Translations under genes and position numbers: made by a program
Shown: positions 51,239 through 57,585 of the stretch, one piece after another
Layout of the letters: every line of letters starts with the position of its first letter
Numbering within the stretch: position 1 is the stretch's first letter
NCBI GenBank assembly: GCA_016278725.1
Contig: JADQBG010000018.1
Location: 1-57,585 of the forward strand
DNA: 57,585 nt
Direction of reading: 5' to 3'
From: Actinomycetota bacterium
GTDB lineage: Bacteria; Actinomycetota; Thermoleophilia; RBG-16-64-13
Notes under the pieces: generated by a model
Seen by the model: the letters and a program-made list of their open reading frames with translations, nothing else
What the model was told of the DNA's origin: nothing
Database searches by the model: none

Positions 51239-51811
51239 ATGGCGAGAGTAGCGGTATATGTCACTCCGAAGGCGGGCATTTTGGATCCCCAGGGGGTGAC
51301 CATCGAGCGGGCCTTGCCCGCGCTGGGCTTCGAGGGAGTCTCCCAGGTGCGCGTGGGCCGCTACATCACCCTGGAGGTCGAGGGCGCCGAGGGCGAGGAA
51401 CTCAACGCCCAGATAGAGTCGATGTCCCGTCGCCTGCTGGCCAATCCGATCATCGAGGACTTCTTCGTGGAAATCGTGGACGACCGGGAGTATCCGCACG
51501 AGAGCTGCGGCGGCTCCGAGGAGGTAATCGTGGGCGAAGAGAACACACCGCGCAAAGCCGGCGAGCACGCGGCCAGTCCCTGGACGGCTGCGGATCCCTA
51601 CGCCTCCGGCGAGGAGGCGGCCGAAGGCGGCGAGCCTGAGGCCGAGGGCGACGAGGACTTCGAGAAGGGTAAAGAGGGCGTGATCACGTCGGAAGACAAG
51701 CCCCCCAGCAAGGCCGGCGAGCACGCGGCCAGTCCCTGGACCGCGGCCGATCCTTTCGCCTCGGGAAAAGAAGAGGTCGCCAAGGAAGACCGTGAGGCCG
51801 GCAAAGAGTGA
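51239..51811 (+). CDS. purS: FGAM synthase subunit PurS with repeat-bearing extension
   Basis: PurS bridges PurQ and PurL in the three-part formylglycinamidine ribonucleotide synthase. Residues 1-84 are the whole normal PurS (V-A-V-Y-V-T-P-K-x-G-I-L-D-P-Q-G, F-E-G-V-S-Q-V-R-V-G-R, L-L-A-N-P-I-I-E-D). Residues 85-190 are an unusual acidic tail with two near-identical 21-residue units at 106-126 and 158-178. The start follows a GGGAGAG site. Overlaps purQ by 4 bp. Confidence 0.93.
   Translation: MARVAVYVTPKAGILDPQGVTIERALPALGFEGVSQVRVGRYITLEVEGAEGEELNAQIESMSRRLLANPIIEDFFVEIVDDREYPHESCGGSEEVIVGEENTPRKAGEHAASPWTAADPYASGEEAAEGGEPEAEGDEDFEKGKEGVITSEDKPPSKAGEHAASPWTAADPFASGKEEVAKEDREAGKE
51554..51772 (+). 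repeat. Direct repeat in the purS tail
   Basis: The 63-bp segments 51554-51616 and 51710-51772 encode K-A-G-E-H-A-A-S-P-W-T-A-A-D-P-Y/F-A-S-G and are almost identical at the DNA level, with a 29-bp identical core. The spacer is a Glu/Gly-rich stretch. Recent internal duplication is the simplest reading. Confidence 0.9.
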
Positions 51812-52569
51812 CGGCGAAAACCGTCAGCGGGGCCGCCTCCGCTGAACCAGGGGCAGAGGCCCCCCGGCGTATGGTCAATTTTGGGATCGTGGTGTTTCCC
51901 GGTTCCAACTGCGAGTACGACGCCCACCACGCCCTCTCCACCTTTCCGGAGGCGGCGCCGCACTATCTGTGGCACAAGGACCACGACCTGGACGGTGCGG
52001 ACGTGGTGGTGCTCCCCGGCGGTTTTTCTTACGGCGACTATCTGCGGACGGGGGCCATCGCGCGCTTTAGTCCCATCATGCGGGAAGTGGCGGCATTTGC
52101 CCGCGCGGGAGGTCCGGTGCTGGGTATCTGCAACGGCTTTCAGATCCTTGCGGAGGCGCACCTGGTCCATGGCGCGCTGCTGCAGAACCGGGGGCTCAAG
52201 TTCATCTGCCATCCGCAGTATCTGAAGGTGGAGCGTAACGACACGCCGTTCACGCGGCGGTTCGAGGTGGGCCAGGTCATCCAAGTCCCGGTCAACCACA
52301 ACGAGGGTAACTGGACCGCCGGTTCGGAGAGTCTTCGCCAGATCGAGGAGCAGGGCTTGGTGGTTTTTCGCTACTGCGACGAGCAGGGGAACGTCACCGC
52401 CGAGGCCAACCCCAACGGCGCGGTGGACAACGTGGCGGGCATTGTCAACGAGACCGGCAACGTCCTGGGGATGATGCCTCACCCGGAGCGGGTGTGCGAG
52501 GACCAAGTGGGCGGGACCGACGGCCGCGGCGTCTTCGGCTCGCTGATCGACCACATTCTCGAACGATGA
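51808..52569 (+). CDS. purQ: FGAM synthase glutaminase subunit PurQ
   Basis: PurQ releases ammonia from glutamine for PurL. The class I amidotransferase motifs are V-V-L-P-G-G-F-S-Y-G-D-Y, G-I-C-N-G-F-Q-I-L (nucleophile Cys) and M-P-H-P-E-R (catalytic His/Glu). GTG 51808 overlaps the purS stop (GTGA) and gives 253 residues with a 21-residue low-complexity leader; the ATG 51871 (M-V-N-F-G-I-V-V-F-P-G-S-N) matches the usual family start but lacks a ribosome-binding site. Confidence 0.96.
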   Translation: MTAKTVSGAASAEPGAEAPRRMVNFGIVVFPGSNCEYDAHHALSTFPEAAPHYLWHKDHDLDGADVVVLPGGFSYGDYLRTGAIARFSPIMREVAAFARAGGPVLGICNGFQILAEAHLVHGALLQNRGLKFICHPQYLKVERNDTPFTRRFEVGQVIQVPVNHNEGNWTAGSESLRQIEEQGLVVFRYCDEQGNVTAEANPNGAVDNVAGIVNETGNVLGMMPHPERVCEDQVGGTDGRGVFGSLIDHILER

Positions 52570-52757
52570 CCGATACCATCTGTCCGCGCTGCGGCTTCCA
52601 AAATAGTTTCCGGCCGAGCCACCTGCCGGGCACCTGCGAATGCCGGGTCTGCCAGAGCCAACTCGAGTGGCGCGACATCCCCAACTGCGGACCGGACTGC
52701 CGGCCGTTGCCGGAAGAAACCACGGAAACGGAGGAGCAGGAGACCTTGAATGCCTGA
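52566..52757 (+). CDS. Small zinc-ribbon protein between purQ and purL
   Basis: A 63-residue protein with C-P-R-C-G, a second C-E-C-R-V-C group and C-G-P-D-C, enough for a zinc ribbon, then an acidic Thr/Glu tail. It overlaps purQ (ATGA) and purL (8 bp), so it is translated as part of the pur operon and may be a subunit or regulator of the FGAM synthase complex. I know of no standard member of the operon that matches. Confidence 0.7.
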   Translation: MTDTICPRCGFQNSFRPSHLPGTCECRVCQSQLEWRDIPNCGPDCRPLPEETTETEEQETLNA

Positions 52758-55065
52758 ACTCTACGAGGAACTGGGTCTTAGCGGCCGCGAGTACCAGCAG
52801 ATCCGGCAGATTCAAGAGGCGGAGCCCACCCACGTGGAGCTGGCCGTCTACTCGTTGATGTGGAGCGAGCACTGCGGCTACAAGCACTCCCGCCCTCTGC
52901 TCAAGCGCTTCCCCACCGGCGGCGAGCGGGTGCTGCAGGGACCCGGCGAGAACGCGGGCATCGTCGATATCGGCGACGGACTGGCGATCGCGATGAAGAT
53001 CGAGAGCCACAACCACCCCTCCGCGGTCGAGCCCTATCAGGGGGCTGCTACGGGAGTGGGCGGGATCCTGCGCGACATCTTCACCATGGGCGCGCGCCCC
53101 ATCTGCAACCTGAACTCGCTCCGCTTTGGAGAGATCGCCCCGCTGCCGGCCCGAGCCGCGGCGGCCCCGAGCGCGGCGGGACCAAGCGCGGCGGCCGACG
53201 CCGGTCCGGCCGACGGCACCGCGAGGCAGCGCTACCTTTTTGAGCAGGTGGTCGCCGGGATCGGAGGCTACGGCAACTGCATGGGCATTCCCACGGTGGG
53301 AGGCGAGGTCCACTTCGAGGAGGCCTATCAGGGCAACTGCCTGGTGAACGCCATGACCGTGGGCGTGGTTTCGCACGACCAGATCATCCGCAGCACGGCG
53401 GCGGGCCCGGGCAACCATGTGGTGCTGATCGGCTCGAAGACGGGCCGCGACGGCATCGGCGGCGCCAGTGTGCTGGCCAGTCAGGAGTTCGACGAGAAGC
53501 TCGAGGAGAAGCGGCCGAGCGTCCAGGTGGGCGATCCTTTCACCGAGAAGAAACTGCTGGAGGCCTGTCTCGAGTTGCTTCAGGCGGGTCGTTTCGTGGC
53601 CCTGCAGGACCTGGGAGCGGCGGGGATCACCTCTTCGGCCAGCGAGATGGCGGCCAAGGGGGAGGTGGGCATTGACATCCACACCGACCGGGTGCCCCTG
53701 AGGGAGCCGGACATGGCCCCATGGGAGATCATGATCTCCGAGAGTCAGGAGCGCATGCTGACGATCGTCGAACCGGCTCAGTGGGAGGCCGTGCGCGAGA
53801 CGTGCGAACGCTGGGATCTGGACGCAACCATCGTGGGCGCGGTCACCGGCAGTCAGCGCCTGCGCGTGTACCACGAGGGCGAGCGCTTGGCCGACATGCC
53901 CGCCTTGGCCCTGGCCGAGGCTCCCACCTACGATGTGGAGCAGGAGCGCCCCGCCCACGAGCGGGATGAGCCCGTCGAACTCGCGGAGTATCCCCGGCCG
54001 CATAGTTCCTGCGCCGAGATCTTGCTGGACCTCTTGGGCTCGCCCAACATCGCCAGCCGGCGCTGGATCTGGGAACAGTACGACCACCAGGTTCAGCTGA
54101 ACACGGTGGAGGGCCCCGGCGGCGACGCGGCCGTGCTGCGCATCAAACGGAGCGGAGCCGGCATCGCCGTGTGCACGGACGGCAACGGGCGTCACTGCTA
54201 CCTCGATCCTTACCGGGGAGGCAAAGCGGCGGTCGCCGAGGCCGCGCGCAACGTTTCCTGCACGGGCGCCGAGCCCATAGCCATCACCAACTGTCTCAAC
54301 TTCGGCAACCCGGAGAAGCCCCCCATCGCCTCTCAGTTCGCCCGCGCCATCAAGGGCATGTCCGAAGCCTGCGAGGCCTTCGGCACACCGGTGATCTCGG
54401 GAAACGTCTCCTTTTACAACGAGAGTTTTGGCGAAGCCATCTATCCCACGCCGGTGGTGGGCATGTTGGGCGTCATGCCCCAATTCGAGCGCCGGGCGGA
54501 GATCCGCTTTCGGGAACAGGGCGACGTCGTCTTACTCCTGGGCGACGGGGCTCCCGCGCTGGACGGCTCCGAATACCAGAAGCGCTGGTTCGGTAAGGCC
54601 GAGGGCCGCATCCCCGACGTGGAGCTCCGGGCCGAACTGGCTCTGCAGGAGGCCGTGCGCGGCTCCATCCGTGAGGGGATCGTGCGCTCCGCCCACGACT
54701 GCGCGGACGGCGGACTGGCCGTGGCTCTGGCCGAGTGCTGCGTGGCCGGCGGAATCGGGGCGCGGATCGACCTAAGCCGGGTACCGGGACGGGTCAGCGG
54801 GCGGCAGGACCTGACCCTATTTGGCGAGGCGCCCACCCGCGTGGTGGTCAGCGTGCCGGTGGAGCAGGTGGAGAGTCTGCGCTCGCGCCTGCAGACTCTG
54901 GGCGTCCCTTCCGTCCGCCTGGGCACCGTGGGCGGCGAGGCCCTCAGCCTGGAGATCGCAGGCGAAGAATTGGAGGTCTCGCTCGCCGCTCTGGCCGACG
55001 CATATCAGCACGGAATTCCCCGCGCCCTTGAAGAATCCCCTGGGAGTGGTTCAATAGACAAGTGA
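52750..55065 (+). CDS. purL: FGAM synthase large subunit PurL
   Basis: The 771-residue ATP-dependent synthase subunit of small-PurL type. Motifs: M-W-S-E-H-C-G-Y-K-H-S, G-P-G-E-N-A-G, K-I-E-S-H-N-H-P-S-A-V-E-P-Y-Q-G-A-A-T-G-V-G-G, D-L-G-A-A-G-I-T-S-S and D-C-A-D-G-G-L-A-V-A-L-A-E. An Ala/Pro/Gly-rich insert at about 135-157 (A-A-A-A-P-S-A-A-G) breaks the usual sequence, probably a surface loop. Start ATG 52750. Confidence 0.97.
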   Translation: MPELYEELGLSGREYQQIRQIQEAEPTHVELAVYSLMWSEHCGYKHSRPLLKRFPTGGERVLQGPGENAGIVDIGDGLAIAMKIESHNHPSAVEPYQGAATGVGGILRDIFTMGARPICNLNSLRFGEIAPLPARAAAAPSAAGPSAAADAGPADGTARQRYLFEQVVAGIGGYGNCMGIPTVGGEVHFEEAYQGNCLVNAMTVGVVSHDQIIRSTAAGPGNHVVLIGSKTGRDGIGGASVLASQEFDEKLEEKRPSVQVGDPFTEKKLLEACLELLQAGRFVALQDLGAAGITSSASEMAAKGEVGIDIHTDRVPLREPDMAPWEIMISESQERMLTIVEPAQWEAVRETCERWDLDATIVGAVTGSQRLRVYHEGERLADMPALALAEAPTYDVEQERPAHERDEPVELAEYPRPHSSCAEILLDLLGSPNIASRRWIWEQYDHQVQLNTVEGPGGDAAVLRIKRSGAGIAVCTDGNGRHCYLDPYRGGKAAVAEAARNVSCTGAEPIAITNCLNFGNPEKPPIASQFARAIKGMSEACEAFGTPVISGNVSFYNESFGEAIYPTPVVGMLGVMPQFERRAEIRFREQGDVVLLLGDGAPALDGSEYQKRWFGKAEGRIPDVELRAELALQEAVRGSIREGIVRSAHDCADGGLAVALAECCVAGGIGARIDLSRVPGRVSGRQDLTLFGEAPTRVVVSVPVEQVESLRSRLQTLGVPSVRLGTVGGEALSLEIAGEELEVSLAALADAYQHGIPRALEESPGSGSIDK

Positions 55066-56558
55066 TACCCCAAGGAGACAGCCTGCCTGCTCTCCGCCCC
55101 GATCACGATCGGGACGAGGAACTGCTCGACAACCACCCGGCAATGGATTCGCCGCGCGAAGAGTGCGGTGTCTTTGGTATCTACGCCCCCGAGCGCGACG
55201 TTGCCCGTCTAACTTTTTTCGGCCTCTTCGCCCTTCAACACCGCGGGCAGGAGTCCGCCGGCATCGCCGTCAGCGACCAGTCGCACATCATGGTGTACCG
55301 GGAGATGGGACTGGTGAGCCAGGTCTTCAACGAGCAGACCCTGCGCTCTTTGCCCGGGCAATTGGCCATCGGGCACGTGCGTTACTCCACCACCGGCTCC
55401 AGTGAGTGGCGCAATGCTCAGCCGCTGCACCGCTGCCGCGACCACGCCGCCATCGCCCTGGCCCACAACGGCAATTTGGTGAACACCGACGAATTGCGCG
55501 AGCAGTTGGCCGACCGGGGCGCCGGCCTGGAGACCACCTCCGACACCGAAGTCATCGCCGCCCTGCTGGCCGAGCATCCGGCCGAGGACGTCAAGGATGC
55601 CCTGCGCTCCGTGATCCCCCAACTGCGGGGAGCCTTCAGCGCGGTGCTCCTCACCGAGAACGAGGTGATCGGCTTCCGCGACCCCTACGGGGTGCGCCCG
55701 CTGGTGCTGGGCGAAACCGAGGGCCGCTATGTCCTGGCCAGCGAAACCTCCGCCCTGGATATCATCGGGGCCCGGTTGGTGCGCGAGATCGAACCCGGGG
55801 AGCTGTGCTGGCTGAACGAGGAGGGCTACCACGTGGAGCAGGTGGTCGGCCGGCGCCAGGAGTCGCTTTGCGTATTCGAGTTCATCTACTTCGCCCGCCC
55901 GGATTCGGTGGTCAAGGGACAAACGCTTTACGCGGCCCGCAGCCGGATGGGGGAGATCCTCGCGGAAGAGTCGCCCGCGGAGGCGGATCTGGTGATTCCC
56001 GTGCCCGATACCGGGATATCCGCGGCCATCGGCTACTCCGCCCGCAGCGGCATCACCTACGGTGAGGGGCTGATCAAGAACCGCTACATCGGCCGCACCT
56101 TCATTGACCCCAGCGACGAGCTCCGCAAGCTGGGCATCCGCATGAAGCTCAACCCGCTGGTGAGTGCCATCCGGGGGAAGAAACTCGTGGTGGTGGACGA
56201 CTCCATCGTGCGGGGAAACACCACGCGCAAGCTCGTGCAGATGCTCTTCGATGCGGGCGCCGCCGAGATCCACCTGCGGATCAGCTCGCCTCCGATCCTC
56301 TTTCCCTGCTTCTATGGGATCGACATGGCGAGCCAGGACGAGTTCATCGCGTTCGAGCGCAGCGTGGACCAAGTGGCTGCCGAGATTGGGGCCACGAGCC
56401 TGGCCTACCTCTCGCTGGAGGGTTTGCTGAAGGCGACGGGCGTTCCCCAAGGTTCGTTCTGTACCGCCTGCTTCAGCGGGGACTATCCCTGCGAGGTGCC
56501 GGATAGCCTGAAGGCCGCCAAGTTCCGGTTCGAGAAGGCCGGCGCCGCCGCCAAGTAG
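55062..56558 (+). CDS. purF: Amidophosphoribosyltransferase
   Basis: PurF makes phosphoribosylamine from PRPP and glutamine. The N-terminal Ntn glutaminase starts at Cys in E-E-C-G-V-F-G-I-Y, after a 34-residue leader (from GTG 55062) that is presumably a propeptide to be removed. PRPP-binding V-V-V-D-D-S-I-V-R-G-N-T-T and three later Cys residues (C-F-Y-G-I-D, C-T-A-C-F-S-G-D-Y-P-C) suggest the Bacillus-type [4Fe-4S] form. GTGA overlap with purL. Confidence 0.97.
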   Translation: MIPQGDSLPALRPDHDRDEELLDNHPAMDSPREECGVFGIYAPERDVARLTFFGLFALQHRGQESAGIAVSDQSHIMVYREMGLVSQVFNEQTLRSLPGQLAIGHVRYSTTGSSEWRNAQPLHRCRDHAAIALAHNGNLVNTDELREQLADRGAGLETTSDTEVIAALLAEHPAEDVKDALRSVIPQLRGAFSAVLLTENEVIGFRDPYGVRPLVLGETEGRYVLASETSALDIIGARLVREIEPGELCWLNEEGYHVEQVVGRRQESLCVFEFIYFARPDSVVKGQTLYAARSRMGEILAEESPAEADLVIPVPDTGISAAIGYSARSGITYGEGLIKNRYIGRTFIDPSDELRKLGIRMKLNPLVSAIRGKKLVVVDDSIVRGNTTRKLVQMLFDAGAAEIHLRISSPPILFPCFYGIDMASQDEFIAFERSVDQVAAEIGATSLAYLSLEGLLKATGVPQGSFCTACFSGDYPCEVPDSLKAAKFRFEKAGAAAK

Positions 56559-56559
56559 A

Positions 56560-56598
56560 GGCGCCTCCGAGTAGACGGGGCCGCAGAGTAGAGGCGCC
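56560..56598. terminator. Hairpin in the purF 3' region
   Basis: GGCGCCTC (56560-56567) pairs with GAGGCGCC (56591-56598) across a 23-nt loop, in the gap between the convergent purF and minus-strand gene. There is no T run. A direct repeat GTAGAGGCGCC (56555, 56588) accounts for it. Bidirectional termination is only a guess. Confidence 0.35.
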
Positions 56599-56626
56599 CG
56601 CCCGCGCCGGTCGACCCAAAAGTGCG

Positions 56627-57046
56627 TCAACCCCTCTTGCGCATGCACCTAAGCGCGAGCAATACCAGCCCCACCTGAACGAGGATCCCCTTCTTCATGC
56701 CCGCACGTCCGTGGGGAAAGCCCCGCAGATGGCTGGGGAAGAGCCGCGGGCTATCGGGAACGGGCAGCACCGCCCCCAATACGTCCAGGTCGGGAAGCGC
56801 GCCCGCCAAGCCCCCCACCGCCTGCTTTGGGCCGATCCGCCCCGTCCCCAAGAGACCCACCAACGCGACCGTGGTCACGGCGACGTCGAGAGCCGCCCAG
56901 TAGCGGCGCCGGGAATCGCGGGTGTAGTCCCAGTGGGGCACGGCGTCCAGGACCGCGTGCGAGGCCATACCCACCCAGGGCGCCCGCCGCGGGCGGACGG
57001 CCCCGGCCAGCGCCGCTCCGGCAAAGAAATGCGTTGTGACCCACAT
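56627..57046 (-). CDS. Small membrane protein (YdjM/DUF457-like start)
   Basis: A 139-residue protein with T-T-H-F-F-A-G-A-A-L-A-G-A at the N-terminus and S-H-A-V-L-D-A-V-P-H-W-D-Y (about 29-41), the His/Asp pattern of YdjM/DUF457-type membrane-bound metal-dependent hydrolases, though it is short and later motifs are weak. One or two further hydrophobic segments follow. ATG at 57046 follows AGGAGG on the minus strand; the longer frame upstream only runs through the tandem repeat. Convergent with purF. Function unknown. Confidence 0.65.
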   Translation of the reverse strand: MWVTTHFFAGAALAGAVRPRRAPWVGMASHAVLDAVPHWDYTRDSRRRYWAALDVAVTTVALVGLLGTGRIGPKQAVGGLAGALPDLDVLGAVLPVPDSPRLFPSHLRGFPHGRAGMKKGILVQVGLVLLALRCMRKRG

Positions 57047-57083
57047 CGTCCGAACCTCCTGCCCTGCCTGTGAAACGGCCCCC

Positions 57084-57173
57084 GCCCCCAGAACTGGCCC
57101 TGCCCCCAGAATTGGCCTGTGCCCCCAGAACTGGCCCTGCCCCCAGAATTGGCCTGTGCCCCCAGAACTAGCC
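57084..57173. repeat. Tandem repeat, alternating 18/19-bp units
   Basis: Five units of GCCCCCAGAAYTGGCC plus CT or TGT: C-type and T-type units alternate (18 + 19 bp), and the last is partial (57158-57173). It lies just upstream of the minus-strand membrane gene. A 37-bp higher unit is therefore present about 2.4 times. Possibly regulatory or simply a minisatellite. Confidence 0.88.
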
Positions 57174-57330
57174 ATATGACCGGTGAGAAAAGCCCCCCTC
57201 CCGGCTGATGTTGGGCGACGGCTGCTCTCGTAGAGTACTAGATGTAAGCGAGAACCAGACCAAGGGGAGACGCCCGGCCGGTTCTCGAAGCTGCCCGCCA
57301 AGCGGGTTTGGCTCCGGAAGGAGGATCGAG

Positions 57331-57531
57331 ATGAGTAGCCTGCTCCTCAGTCTCCTGCTCTACCTATTGTTGAGCGGTTTCCTTCTGGCCTTCTTCCTGG
57401 CGGCTCTGGAACGCCGAGCCGATCTGGCTTATATCGGGATCATTCTCCTGCTTGGCGCGGCAGGTTCGGTCGCGCTCTGGAGCGAACCGCAGCTTCCGGC
57501 GTTTCTGTCGAACCTCAGCCTGCAGCTGTAG
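57331..57531 (+). CDS. Small two-span membrane protein
   Basis: A 66-residue protein with two hydrophobic segments (about 3-24 and 32-48). ATG 57331 sits 5 bp after AAGGAGG, which supports translation. No family recognised. A GC-rich palindrome (57547-57562) lies after its stop. Confidence 0.6.
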   Translation: MSSLLLSLLLYLLLSGFLLAFFLAALERRADLAYIGIILLLGAAGSVALWSEPQLPAFLSNLSLQL

Positions 57532-57585
57532 GCAGCGCCACGGCCGCCGGCGGCGCCGCCGGCCGGCAGCGCCCCAGCCGGCGCC

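Noticed and set aside
51598-54483. Very long minus-strand open frame (961 codons) opposite purS-purQ-purL
   Set aside because: It is a shadow of GC-rich codon use in the well-supported pur genes; the translation has no domain and is rich in His/Arg/Gly as typical of antisense frames.
57047-57301. N-terminal extension of the minus-strand membrane protein through the tandem repeat
   Set aside because: An AGGAGG site precedes ATG 57046 and the upstream part is repeat-derived Gly/Pro-rich sequence without family likeness.

Overview
The window is GC-rich, tightly packed bacterial chromosome. All genes but two read on the + strand, and many are coupled by ATGA/GTGA overlaps or near-zero spacing. 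The order rpsF-ssb-rpsR-DUF2232-rplI-dnaB...purA is the Gram-positive (Firmicutes/Actinobacteria) arrangement. Together with the base composition, a BlaI/M56-protease pair, many small zinc ribbons, and genes for nickel-CO dehydrogenase maturation (cooC), formate dehydrogenase maturation (fdhD), an FrhB-like protein and system I cytochrome c maturation, it suggests an anaerobic, respiring, high-GC Gram-positive, perhaps a Coriobacteriia-like actinobacterium. That assignment is inference; no rRNA is present. I saw no insertion sequence, prophage, CRISPR array, tRNA or rRNA.

Layout. 0-3.3 kb: a small ferredoxin on the minus strand, a TPR protein, lgt, and a secreted-domain membrane protein with a cytosolic zinc ribbon. 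3.3-10.3 kb: a complete cytochrome c maturation operon (unknown anchor protein, two CcmE paralogues of the cysteine type, CcmF, a CcmI-like zinc-ribbon protein, CcmA, B, C, D) with no CcmH. 10.4-11.9 kb: blaI and an M56 protease. 12-16.5 kb: two FtsX/MacB-type permeases, their ATPase, a TlpA-type thioredoxin lipoprotein whose active site reads W-U-P-T-C through an in-frame TGA (probable selenocysteine), and CcdA. 16.5-24.3 kb: small zinc ribbon, fdhD, DUF1786, hexapeptide acyltransferase, DUF4388 protein, cooC, LOR/SDH-family protein, DUF4349 protein. 24.4-32.5 kb: ribosomal/replication operon, then pabB-pabC and a FAD dehydrogenase. 32.5-37 kb: purA-purD-purE-purB. 37-50.5 kb: a catabolic island (FrhB-like protein, TRAP transporter, DUF3870, SucCD-like CoA ligase, ferredoxin, CitE-like lyase, DUF1847, MmgE/PrpD, SdhA-like flavoprotein, QueG-like protein). 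50.5-56.6 kb: purC-purS-purQ-(zinc ribbon)-purL-purF. The end holds a minus-strand membrane protein, a short tandem repeat and a small membrane protein.

How it fits together. Three 17-bp inverted repeats of the form TACTAC-N5-GTAGTA (one with a mismatch) sit in the promoters of the ccm operon, of blaI itself, and of the permease-ATPase-thioredoxin operon. This looks like a local BlaI regulon devoted to cytochrome c maturation and extracytoplasmic thiol/metal chemistry rather than to beta-lactam resistance. The Sec-type TlpA and CcdA would supply the reducing power for apocytochrome haem ligation that CcmG/CcmH supply elsewhere, or serve the adjacent transporter. A second inverted repeat, ATACCC-N4-GGGTAT, occurs in front of the TlpA gene and at the start of the first ferredoxin gene.

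The catabolic island lies exactly between purB and purC, which are adjacent in many Gram-positive pur operons, and its two halves each begin with a ~160-200 nt structured leader ending in an intrinsic terminator. The enzymes could take up a dicarboxylic acid, oxidise and hydrate it, make its CoA ester and split it; the substrate cannot be read from sequence alone.
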